The notes under the pieces were generated by a model. The model was not told the origin of the DNA. It saw only the letters and a list, made by a program, of their open reading frames with translations, and did no database searches. Shown piece after piece: positions 26,796 to 34,400 of a stretch of 41,470 nt of DNA. The position numbers were made by a program, and so were the translations under genes. Source of the stretch: DAITQM01 sp036832975 (GTDB lineage: Bacteria > Pseudomonadota > Gammaproteobacteria > Xanthomonadales > Wenzhouxiangellaceae); NCBI GenBank assembly GCA_036832975.1, contig DAITQM010000026.1, positions 1-41,470 of the forward strand, read 5' to 3'. The first letter of the stretch is position 1, and the number at the start of each line of letters is the position of its first letter.

Positions 26796-27311
26796 TTATG
26801 CGCTGCCGGCCGGCGGTTGGAAAGCGGCGACCAGGCCGCCGGCACCGGCGATCAACCCCTCGCCTGCTGGCACGGTGAGGTGGACGACCGCGGCGGTGGC
26901 GAAATAACCGGGCCGCTGTTCGGAGGTGTCGGGCGCCAACAGGTGGCGCGTCCCTTGTTCCATCACCGGATTGTGGCCGATCAACAGTAGCGGCCGGCCG
27001 TCGAGGTGGCGCTCGACAAGCCGGATCCAGGCGTCGAGTTCGGCGTGGTACAACGCCGGCAGCCACTGGATCCCGGTCAGGCCGACGGCGGCCATGACGA
27101 TGGCTGCCGTCTCGCCGGTTCGCGCCGCTGTCGAGGCGACGATTTTTTCCGGCTTGGGCTGCTGCGCGGCGATCCAGACGGCGGCCTCGGCGGCTTCGTG
27201 CTGGCCGCGCGGTGACAGCGACCGTTCGAAATCGCTGCGTGCTGTGCCTTGCCCCAGGGCGTGCGCGTGACGCATCAGGTAAAGATGTTGGCGCAGCGGG
27301 ATGTCGGCCAT
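26796..27311 (-). CDS. sixA: SixA-like phosphohistidine phosphatase
   Basis: A 171-residue histidine-phosphatase-superfamily protein. LMRHAHA at about 13-19 is the RHG-type motif with the phosphate-accepting His, SPRGQHEA follows, IVASTAARTGETA supplies the second Arg, and LLLIGHNPVM carries the second catalytic His. SixA removes phosphate from histidine-containing phosphotransfer domains in E. coli. It is last in a run of four same-strand genes and 21 bases after the GST gene. A broader phosphatase role cannot be excluded. Confidence 0.8.
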   Translation of the reverse strand: MADIPLRQHLYLMRHAHALGQGTARSDFERSLSPRGQHEAAEAAVWIAAQQPKPEKIVASTAARTGETAAIVMAAVGLTGIQWLPALYHAELDAWIRLVERHLDGRPLLLIGHNPVMEQGTRHLLAPDTSEQRPGYFATAAVVHLTVPAGEGLIAGAGGLVAAFQPPAGSA

Positions 27312-27332
27312 CGGTTCGGCGGCGTTGAGCGG

Positions 27333-27992
27333 TCAGCGGTTGATGATGCGTTTGGCCGCGGCGACGGCTTCGTCATCCTCGCTACGTGGCGGGATCGTCA
27401 CGCCCTTTTGGCACGCCGGGCGTTCCGCCAGCCGCGCCATCCACGCTTGCAGGTGGTCGAGACCGTCGACCGGCACTTCGGCCCACTCATGGATGCGCAC
27501 CCACGGCCAGGTCGCGATGTCGGCGATCGAATACTCGTCGGCCAGGTAATCGCGCCCGTTGAGGCGGCCGTCGAGCACTTCGTACAGGCGGCGGGTTTCT
27601 TTCTGGTAACGGGCGATCGCCGCCGGCAGATGCTCCGGGAAATAACGCAAGAAAACGTGCGCCTGACCTTGCATCGGGCCTAAGCCGCCCATCTGGAACA
27701 TCAGCCATTGCAGGGCGACCGAACGGCGGCGCGGATCTTGGGGCAGCAGGCGGCCGGTTTTTTCGGCCAGATAGATCAAGATCGCGCCCGATTCGAAGAC
27801 CGCGAAATCGCCGGCTTCGTGATCGACGATCGCCGGAATCCGGCCGTTGGGGTTGATCGCCAGGTACGCCGGCGTTTTCTGTTCGCCCTCGCCCAGGTCG
27901 AGCACCTTGACGGTATAGGGCAGGCCGAGTTCCTCGAGGGCGATCGAGATTTTGTAGCCGTTCGGTGTCGGCGCGGTATAAAGGGTGATCAT
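27333..27992 (-). CDS. glutathione S-transferase, YfcG/YghU-like
   Basis: The 219-residue protein has an N-terminal thioredoxin-like domain with TPNGYKISIALEELGL, the sequence seen in Nu-class enzymes with disulfide-reductase activity (YfcG, YghU), then NPNGRIPAIVDH and the glutathione-site FESGAILIYLAEK. The helical C-terminal domain has YSIADIATWPW (N-capping box). Its ATG overlaps the amidohydrolase stop by four bases (ATGA). Probable role: thiol or disulfide housekeeping. Confidence 0.87.
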   Translation of the reverse strand: MITLYTAPTPNGYKISIALEELGLPYTVKVLDLGEGEQKTPAYLAINPNGRIPAIVDHEAGDFAVFESGAILIYLAEKTGRLLPQDPRRRSVALQWLMFQMGGLGPMQGQAHVFLRYFPEHLPAAIARYQKETRRLYEVLDGRLNGRDYLADEYSIADIATWPWVRIHEWAEVPVDGLDHLQAWMARLAERPACQKGVTIPPRSEDDEAVAAAKRIINR

Positions 27993-29272
27993 TGTTTTGC
28001 TCCTCTGAATACTTCGCCGCCTTTCATCACGAAGATCACCCGCTCGGTTGTGGTGATGTCGGCCAGCGGATCGCCGTCGATGGCGATGATATCGGCGTGG
28101 AAACCCGGCGCGATTTGTCCGAGTTCACCGCTGGCATCGAGTACTTCAGCGGCGCTGAGCGTCGCGCTGCGCAGCGCTTCGAGCGGCGGCATGCCGTCTT
28201 CGACCATGTAGCGGAACTCGCGGGCGTTGTCGCCGTGCGCCGAGACGCCGGTATCGGTGCCGAAGGCGATCTTGACGCCCGCTTTGTAGGCTTTGCCGAA
28301 GGTCTCGTCGATGAGCGGCCCGATCGCCGCCGCTTTCGGGCGCACCACTTCGGGCAGAAAGCCGGATTCGGCGGCCTTGGCGGCGACGAAGCGGCCGGCG
28401 GAGATGGTCGGCACGTACCAGGTGCCGCGCTCGATCATCAGACGCATGATTTCATCGGTCATGTAGGTGCCGTGTTCGATGGTTCTGACCCCGGCGAGGA
28501 CGGCGCGTTTCATCCCTTCGCTGCCGTGGGCGTGGGCCGCGACGTGCATGCCGTATTGGCGCGCGGTGTCGACCACGGCGGCGAGTTCGTCGGGCATGAA
28601 CTGCGCGTTCTGGCCGTTTTTGGCGAGACTCAGAACGCCGCCGGTGGCGGTGATTTTGATCACGTCGGCACCGTCCTTGTAGCGCTGGCGCACCGCCTTA
28701 CGTGCGTCTTCGACGCTGTTGACAACGCCTTCGGCCGGGCCGGGGTCGCCCATCAGGTCGGGCCGGAAGCCGTTGGTCGGGTCGGCGTGGCCGCCGGTCG
28801 TGGCCAGCGATTTGCCGGCCGAATAGATCCGCGGGCCGGGCACCAGGCCGGCGGCGATCGCGTCGCGCAGGGCGATCGTCACGTTGTAACTGTCGCCGAG
28901 GTTGCGCACCGTCGTGAAGCCGGCGGCCAATGTCTTGCGGGCGTTGGCCGCCGCCTTGTATGCCAGATCGGCCTCGCTGTCCTGGAAGCGCGCCAGATAC
29001 GACATCGGCCCGAGTTGACCGTCGAGGTGGACGTGCAGGTCGATGAAACCGGGAAGGCAGGTCAGGGTACCGAGGTCGAGTGCCGCCGCGTCGCTGGGGC
29101 GCCGGCGGTGTACGGCTTGAATCCGGCCGTCCGAGATTTCGACGATCTGGTCGGCTTGTATTTTGCCGGCGGCGATATCGAGCAGCCGGCCGCAGTGAAC
29201 AGCGCTGTCGGCGGCGGCAGGCAAGGCGAAACAGATCAGGGCGGCGATGGCCAGCAGGGTGCGTGGTTTCAT
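27989..29272 (-). CDS. secreted amidohydrolase, Xaa-Pro dipeptidase-like
   Basis: A 427-residue metal-dependent hydrolase of the amidohydrolase superfamily with a signal peptide (LLAIAALICFALPAAADS). Metal ligands are clear: IDLHVHLDG, a carboxylated-lysine candidate in DVIKITATGG, HAHG, IEHGTYM and the Asp in AFGTDTGVSAHG. Family relatives are prolidase-like enzymes cleaving C-terminal Pro or Arg dipeptides; the exact substrate is inferred. The gene is 24 bases after mnmG and overlaps the GST gene, so it is probably in the same operon. It adds to the extracytoplasmic peptidases encoded at 32625-41409. Confidence 0.83.
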   Translation of the reverse strand: MKPRTLLAIAALICFALPAAADSAVHCGRLLDIAAGKIQADQIVEISDGRIQAVHRRRPSDAAALDLGTLTCLPGFIDLHVHLDGQLGPMSYLARFQDSEADLAYKAAANARKTLAAGFTTVRNLGDSYNVTIALRDAIAAGLVPGPRIYSAGKSLATTGGHADPTNGFRPDLMGDPGPAEGVVNSVEDARKAVRQRYKDGADVIKITATGGVLSLAKNGQNAQFMPDELAAVVDTARQYGMHVAAHAHGSEGMKRAVLAGVRTIEHGTYMTDEIMRLMIERGTWYVPTISAGRFVAAKAAESGFLPEVVRPKAAAIGPLIDETFGKAYKAGVKIAFGTDTGVSAHGDNAREFRYMVEDGMPPLEALRSATLSAAEVLDASGELGQIAPGFHADIIAIDGDPLADITTTERVIFVMKGGEVFRGAKQ

Positions 29273-29296
29273 TGGCGGTGGTTCCTGGTGATGAAT

Positions 29297-31219
29297 TCAA
29301 TGCGCGGCGGTGGCGGCGGTCGGCGGCGTGGCGGCGAGATCCGCGCCGCGCTTGAGATGGACCAACAGCAGCGCGATGGCGGCCGGTGTCATGCCGGGGA
29401 TGCGGCCGGCCTGGCCGATCGTCGCCGGCCGGATCCGTTGCAGTTTTTCCTGAAGTTCGGTCGACAGGCCGCGCACCCGGGTGTAGTCGAGCGCCTGAGG
29501 AATGGCCCGGGTCTCCTGCGCTGCGCGCCGCGCCACTTCGTCGGCCTGGCGTTTCAGATAGCCGCCGTAGCGCGCCTGGATTTCGATTTGCTCGGCGGCG
29601 CGTTCGGGAAGCGCCGCCAGTTCGGGTTCGTCGAGCGCCGCGGCCAGCGCCGCAATAGACACCTCCGGCCGGCCGAGCAGTTCTACCGCCCGTTGTTCCC
29701 GTTTGAGTTCGATGCCGCATTCGGCGGTCAGGGCATCGGCGGGGCGCGTGGCGGGGCGAACCCGGGCCGCGGTGAGCCGTTCGAGGCCGCGCTCGACCGC
29801 TTCGCGGTGCGCTTCGAACGCCGCCCAACGGGCGTCCGCGACCAACCCCAATTCGCGGCCGAGCGGCGTCAGGCGCAGGTCGGCATTGTCCTCGCGCAAG
29901 CTCAGCCGGTATTCGGCGCGGCTGGTGAACATCCGGTACGGCTCGATCGTGCCCTGCGTCACGAGGTCGTCGATCAGCACGCCGATGTAAGCCTGGTCGC
30001 GGCGCGGCGTCCATGGCGCTTCATCGCGCGCCGCGCGCGCCGCATTGAGGCCGGCGATCAGGCCCTGGGCCGCCGCTTCCTCGTAGCCGGTCGTGCCGTT
30101 GATCTGGCCGGCGAAATAGAGCCCGCTGAGGGCCTGGGTTTCGAGGCTGGGATGCAGGCCGCGGGGATCGAAAAAATCGTATTCGATGGCGTACCCCGGG
30201 CGGGTGATCCGCGCCCGCTCAAAGCCGCGGATACTCCGCACCAGCGCCAACTGAACGTCGAACGGCAGACTGGTCGAGATGCCGTTGGGGTAGATTTCGG
30301 CGGTGTAAAGCCCTTCGGGTTCGATGAACACCTGGTGCCGTTCGCGCTCGGCGAAACGCACCACTTTGTCTTCGATCGACGGGCAGTAGCGCGGCCCGAC
30401 GCCTTCGATCGCGCCGCTGTAAAGCGGCGAGCGGGGTAGGGCGGCGCGGATCAGATCGTGGGTCCGTGGGTTGGTATAGGCGATGTGGCACGGGCGCTGT
30501 TCGGGGTGATCGGCGCGTCTGCCGAGAAACGAAAACACCGGCCGCGGTTCGTCGCCGGGCTGCGCTTCGAGAACGGCGTAATCGATACTGCGGCCGTCGA
30601 TCCTCGGAGGGGTGCCGGTCTTCAGACGGCCGGCGCCGAGTGGCCGTTCGCGCAATCGGGCCGCCAGTCGGTTGGCCGGCGGATCGCCGGCGCGGCCGCC
30701 TTCGTACTGGGCCTGCCCCAAATGGATCTTGCCGCCGAGAAACGTACCGGTGGTCAAAACGGTGCACTGGGCGCTGAAGACCAGTCCGCCGGCGGTGACG
30801 CAGCCCGTGACCCGGCCCTGTTCGACCACCAGGTCATCGACTGCCTGCTGGAACAAGGTCAGGTGCGGCTGGGTCTCGACGGCGTGGCGGACCGCCTGGC
30901 GGTAAAGGTTGCGGTCGCACTGCGCGCGGGTGGCGCGCACCGCCGCCCCTTTGCTCTGGTTGAGGCGGCGGAAATGGATACCGGCCCGATCCGCGGCGCG
31001 GGCCATGATGCCGCCCAGCGCGTCGATTTCCTTGACCAGGTGTCCCTTGCCGATGCCGCCGATCGCCGGGTTGCAGCTCATCTGGCCGATCGTTTCGATA
31101 TTGTGCGTAAGCAGCAGCGTCCGCGCGCCGGTGCGGGCGGCGGCCAGCGCCGCCTCGACGCCGGCGTGCCCGCCGCCGATCACGATGACGTCGAACTGGT
31201 CCGGATAATTGAAACGCAT
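29297..31219 (-). CDS. mnmG: tRNA uridine 5-carboxymethylaminomethyl modification enzyme
   Basis: The 640-residue FAD protein works with MnmE to modify U34 of tRNAs. The FAD motif DVIVIGGGHAGVEAALAAAR, SCNPAIGGIGKGHLVKEIDALGG, the family signature GVGPRYCPSIEDKVVRF with its conserved Cys, and the C-terminal RIPGMTPAAIALLLVHLK are all present. In many gammaproteobacteria mnmG is followed by rsmG-parA-parB-atp; here it is followed by an amidohydrolase and lies about 18 kb from the atp operon. Confidence 0.97.
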   Translation of the reverse strand: MRFNYPDQFDVIVIGGGHAGVEAALAAARTGARTLLLTHNIETIGQMSCNPAIGGIGKGHLVKEIDALGGIMARAADRAGIHFRRLNQSKGAAVRATRAQCDRNLYRQAVRHAVETQPHLTLFQQAVDDLVVEQGRVTGCVTAGGLVFSAQCTVLTTGTFLGGKIHLGQAQYEGGRAGDPPANRLAARLRERPLGAGRLKTGTPPRIDGRSIDYAVLEAQPGDEPRPVFSFLGRRADHPEQRPCHIAYTNPRTHDLIRAALPRSPLYSGAIEGVGPRYCPSIEDKVVRFAERERHQVFIEPEGLYTAEIYPNGISTSLPFDVQLALVRSIRGFERARITRPGYAIEYDFFDPRGLHPSLETQALSGLYFAGQINGTTGYEEAAAQGLIAGLNAARAARDEAPWTPRRDQAYIGVLIDDLVTQGTIEPYRMFTSRAEYRLSLREDNADLRLTPLGRELGLVADARWAAFEAHREAVERGLERLTAARVRPATRPADALTAECGIELKREQRAVELLGRPEVSIAALAAALDEPELAALPERAAEQIEIQARYGGYLKRQADEVARRAAQETRAIPQALDYTRVRGLSTELQEKLQRIRPATIGQAGRIPGMTPAAIALLLVHLKRGADLAATPPTAATAAH

Positions 31220-31346
31220 TCAATGAATTATACGCGAGGGCCCGGAACGGAACCGCGAAATGGGCGGGGCGAGGCGGGCACCCGGGTGGCACGGTGCCGG
31301 ATTCCGCGTTACCATCATGAACTCACGCCATTTGCGGAGAGCGATG

Positions 31347-31745
31347 ATGAACGACCCAGTCCATAGCCCAGAGGCCCTTCCTGACAATGACCCCGGGGCA
31401 GAGCACGTCGATGAGCCGTGGCGCGACCGCAATCTTTGGCTCCGCTTCCTGTTGATGCTGCTGTTCGGTGCGGTGTATTGGATCGCGCAGTTTGCCGTCG
31501 GCCTGACGGCGCTGATCCAATTCGGTTTCTCCGCACTGGCCGGCGAGCGTAGCGCGCCGTTGCACCGCTTTGCCGCCGGGCTTTCGGGCTACGTCACCGA
31601 GATCATCGATTTTTTGATGTTCCAGAGCGAGCACCGGCCTTTCCCGTTCAACGAGTTTCCCGAAAAACCGCCGGCCGGTGCCGGTGCCGATGCTGGCGCG
31701 GCGGCGCCGCGCAGCGCGCCGCGTAAAAAGACGGCGAAGAAATAA
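31347..31745 (+). CDS. DUF4389 membrane protein
   Basis: The 132-residue protein has one strong membrane segment and a second weaker one (about 28-65: LWLRFLLMLLFGAVYWIAQF, FGFSALAGE), then SGYVTEIIDFLMFQSEHRPFPFNEFP, the core seen in DUF4389 proteins, and a Lys/Ala-rich tail. GGAGA lies 7 bases before ATG 31347; ATG 31344 is almost as good. Function unknown. It is divergent from mnmG. Confidence 0.75.
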   Translation: MNDPVHSPEALPDNDPGAEHVDEPWRDRNLWLRFLLMLLFGAVYWIAQFAVGLTALIQFGFSALAGERSAPLHRFAAGLSGYVTEIIDFLMFQSEHRPFPFNEFPEKPPAGAGADAGAAAPRSAPRKKTAKK

Positions 31746-31810
31746 TTTGCCGGAACTAGCTTGTTTGTTTCGTGAACCCTTCGGCGGCAATGCGAATGCC
31801 CCCTCCCCAA

Positions 31811-31834
31811 CCCTCCCCCGCACGCGGGGGAGGG
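31811..31834. repeat. GC-rich palindrome
   Basis: A perfect 10-bp stem (31811-31820 with 31825-31834; CCCTCCCCCG / CGGGGGAGGG) with a CACG loop is preceded by another CCCTCCCC run. It has the look of a REP-type dispersed palindrome and is similar to the hairpin near 21112. It could also terminate the DUF4389 transcript, though no T-run follows. Confidence 0.6.
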
Positions 31835-31853
31835 CTTATGTCTAACTAGGTGA

Positions 31854-32075
31854 ATGTCGTTGCGTCGCAAAGTCTACGAATTGCAGGGTTTCTCCCTGTC
31901 GCTCGATCACGTGCAATTCGTCTCGCCGTTGTTCGAAGCCAAGGGCCAGGAAGGTTGGCAGTTCAACCTCAGGATGAGCGGCGGCGTGCGCCTGCCGTTC
32001 AAATTTCCGACGCGCGGCGACGGCGCGGTGGCGCGGGAAATGCTGGTCAAGGCGCTGCGCGATGAACCAGCCTGA
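31854..32075 (+). CDS. small protein of unknown function, 73 aa
   Basis: Unrecognised. It is soluble and mixed in charge, with a likely beta-rich start (VYELQGFSLSLDHVQFVSP) and a C-terminal helix (AREMLVKALRDE). ATG 31854 follows CTAGGTGA. The 3' end overlaps the DUF192 lipoprotein gene by 14 bases, which argues for real translation and coupling. Confidence 0.55.
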   Translation: MSLRRKVYELQGFSLSLDHVQFVSPLFEAKGQEGWQFNLRMSGGVRLPFKFPTRGDGAVAREMLVKALRDEPA

Positions 32076-32586
32076 CGAGCGCCGCCGCATCCCGCGCGCC
32101 GTGACCGGCCTGCTCGCCGGCGGGTGCGCTTTGGTGCTGTCGCCCCTCCTTTTGGCGCTCGGCGGCTGCCGGGCCGCCGAGCCGGCGGTGACGCTTGGCG
32201 GCGAGCGCTACACCGTGGAAATCGCCGACGACGAGGCGAGCCGGACGGTGGGGCTGATGTTCCGCGACACGCTGCCGAAACGGCACGGCATGTTGTTCAT
32301 CTTTCCCGAGCAGGCGCCGCGCGCCTTCTGGATGAAGAACACCAAGATCCCACTCGACATCATTTATTTCGATCGCGAGTTGCGCCTGGTCAGCGTCAGC
32401 GCCAACGCCCGGCCGTGCCTGAGCACACCGTGCCGCAATTACCCGAGCGCTGCACCCGCGATGTACGTGCTGGAGTTGAACGCCGGCGAAGCGGCGCGGC
32501 TCGGAATCAAAACGGGCGATCGCCTGGTGTTGCACAACAGCGGCACCGGGAAAGCGTCACCCGATTCACCGACCGCCGAACAATAG
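32062..32586 (+). CDS. DUF192 family lipoprotein
   Basis: A 174-residue protein with an N-terminal signal ending in LALGGC (lipobox, Cys near 36), then the DUF192 core: RTVGLMFRDTLPKRHGMLF, FWMKNTKIPLDIIYFD, CRNYPSA and YVLELNAGEAARLGIKTGD. The family is a small beta-barrel exported in many proteobacteria with no settled function. It overlaps the preceding small gene and is followed by a tandem repeat and the M28 peptidase. Confidence 0.85.
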   Translation: MNQPDERRRIPRAVTGLLAGGCALVLSPLLLALGGCRAAEPAVTLGGERYTVEIADDEASRTVGLMFRDTLPKRHGMLFIFPEQAPRAFWMKNTKIPLDIIYFDRELRLVSVSANARPCLSTPCRNYPSAAPAMYVLELNAGEAARLGIKTGDRLVLHNSGTGKASPDSPTAEQ

Positions 32587-32620
32587 AGGCCAAACATAGA
32601 GGCCAAACCATAGAGGAGTC
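32583..32620 (+). repeat. tandem ATAGAGG(CCAAAC) repeats at a ribosome site
   Basis: Two copies of ATAGAGGCCAAAC (32583-32595 and 32596-32608, plus one extra C) are followed by ATAGAGGAGTC, which holds the GAGGAG ribosome site of the M28 gene. The first copy includes the DUF192 stop codon. Slippage here would change the spacing between the two genes. Confidence 0.8.
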
Positions 32621-32624
32621 AAAA

Positions 32625-34370
32625 ATGTTGCGTCATTCGATCTCTACCCGTACTCTTATACTCGTCCTTCTACCGGCCCTCATCGGGCTCGGCGCCTGCG
32701 ACCGCGAGGCGCCGCCGGCGCCTGATGCTAACGTGGTCGAGGGCGCGGAACAGGCCGCTGCGCCGGCGCTGATCGACAGCGACTTCAGCTCTACTCTGCT
32801 CGACGATATCAAAACCCTGAGCAGCGACGAATTCGGGGGGAGGCAGCCGGGCAGCGACGGCGAACAACGGACGATCGACTACGTTACGTCACGGTTCCGT
32901 GCGATCGGCCTTGAGCCGGCGAACGGCGACAGTTACCTGCAAGCCGTACCGCTGGTCGAGATCACCGCGACCGGTATCGATCCGCTGCGTTTTACCGCCG
33001 CTGACGGCGAACAAATCACGTTTGCCGCGCCCGCCGAGGCAGTGGTCTGGACCAAACGGGTCACCGAAGCCTCGGCGGTTGATGACAGTGACGTCGTCTT
33101 CGTCGGCTACGGTATCAATGCGCCGGAATACGACTGGAACGATTACGCCGGACTCGACGTGCGCGGCAAGACAGTCATCATCCTGGTCAACGATCCGGGT
33201 TACGCGACCGGCGATCCGGCGCTGTTCACCGGCAAGGCGATGACCTATTACGGCCGCTGGACTTACAAATATGAAGAAGCGGCGCGTCAGGGCGCGGCGC
33301 TGGCGCTGATTGTGCACGAAGAAGGCGCCGCCGGCTACCCGTTCGACGTCGTGCAGGGCTCGTGGACCGGGCCGCAATTCGATCTCATCAGCGACAACCG
33401 CAACATGGACCGCGCCGCGCTCGAGGGCTGGTTGAGCGGCGAGTCGGCGGCGCGCCTGTTCGCCGCCGCCGGCGAAGATCTCGCCACGTTGACCGCCGCC
33501 GCCGCCGAGCGCGGCTTTGCGGCGAAGCCGTTGCCGCTCAAAGCGTCCGGCGGGCTGCGTAACACATTCCGGACGATCGAGTCGCACAACATCGCCGGTA
33601 TCTTGCCCGGCGCGACACACCCCGACGAGTATTTCATCTATACCGCGCACTGGGACCACCTCGGCACCGACCCGGACGCCGCCGGCGACGGAATCTACAA
33701 CGGCGCGGTTGACAATGCGACTGGCGTCGGCGCCTTGCTGGCGCTCGCCGAAACATTCGCCGCCGCGCCGCGGACCGCGCGTTCGGTGATTTTCCTCGCC
33801 GTCACCGCCGAGGAATCGGGCCTGCTCGGATCGCGTTATTACGGCGAGCACCCGCTTTACCCACTGGCCCAAACCGTCGCCGGGGTCAACATGGACGCGC
33901 TGAACGTCCACGGCCCGATGCGCGACTTGGTGGTCATCGGCCACGGCGCTTCGGAATTGGAACCGCTCGCCGAGCGCCTCGCCGCGGCCCAGGGGCGTTA
34001 TATCCGTCCCGATCCGAATGCCGAAAAAGGCTTTTACTACCGCTCCGATCACTTCAACCTGGCCAAATACGGCATCCCCATGTTGTATGCCAAAGGCGGG
34101 CAGGACCATTTCGAATTCGGCCAGGAATACGGCGCCCGGCAAGCCGCCGACTTCACCCGCGAGCGCTACCACAAACCGGCCGACGAATACGGCGAATGGT
34201 GGGATATCCGCGGCATGCAGCAGGACGTCGCGTTGTATTACCGCCTGGGCCGCGAATTGGCCGACGGCGACGCCTGGCCCAACTGGTACGAAGGCAACGA
34301 ATTTCGCGCCATCCGCGACCGATCGCGCGCGCAAGTCAGGGAAACCCCGGATCAGTCCAGCATGGACTGA
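32625..34370 (+). CDS. M28 family zinc aminopeptidase, lipoprotein
   Basis: The 581-residue exopeptidase starts at ATG 32625 behind GAGGAG and has a lipoprotein signal ending in LIGLGAC. A protease-associated insert occupies about 100-250. Zinc-site motifs of M28 follow: YTAHWDHLG, GAVDNATGVGALLAL, TAEESGLLGSRYY and GVNMDALN, with FNLAKYGIPMLYAKGGQDH near the end. It would release N-terminal residues from peptides at the outer membrane or periplasm. An open frame extends 500 bases upstream through the DUF192 gene, but that is an off-frame reading. Confidence 0.9.
   Translation: MLRHSISTRTLILVLLPALIGLGACDREAPPAPDANVVEGAEQAAAPALIDSDFSSTLLDDIKTLSSDEFGGRQPGSDGEQRTIDYVTSRFRAIGLEPANGDSYLQAVPLVEITATGIDPLRFTAADGEQITFAAPAEAVVWTKRVTEASAVDDSDVVFVGYGINAPEYDWNDYAGLDVRGKTVIILVNDPGYATGDPALFTGKAMTYYGRWTYKYEEAARQGAALALIVHEEGAAGYPFDVVQGSWTGPQFDLISDNRNMDRAALEGWLSGESAARLFAAAGEDLATLTAAAAERGFAAKPLPLKASGGLRNTFRTIESHNIAGILPGATHPDEYFIYTAHWDHLGTDPDAAGDGIYNGAVDNATGVGALLALAETFAAAPRTARSVIFLAVTAEESGLLGSRYYGEHPLYPLAQTVAGVNMDALNVHGPMRDLVVIGHGASELEPLAERLAAAQGRYIRPDPNAEKGFYYRSDHFNLAKYGIPMLYAKGGQDHFEFGQEYGARQAADFTRERYHKPADEYGEWWDIRGMQQDVALYYRLGRELADGDAWPNWYEGNEFRAIRDRSRAQVRETPDQSSMD
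34352..34370 (+). terminator. hairpin at the M28 stop codon
   Basis: A perfect 8-bp stem, TCAGTCCA / TGGACTGA with a 3-nt loop, includes the stop codon. The same TCAGTCCA recurs at the convergent S9 gene end (34401-34408). No T-run follows, so it may slow decay or shape the convergent mRNA ends rather than end transcription by itself. Confidence 0.4.
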
Positions 34371-34400
34371 CCCGGACTTGCACCGCTCAACAATGAATGG

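Noticed and set aside
27992..30439. 815-codon plus-strand open frame opposite the amidohydrolase and mnmG
   Set aside because: It is the antisense of two well-identified genes, with a composition typical of antisense frames in GC-rich DNA and no family resemblance.
32124..32624. N-terminal extension of the M28 peptidase
   Set aside because: It reads the DUF192 gene in the wrong frame; ATG 32625 has a ribosome site and begins a lipoprotein signal.
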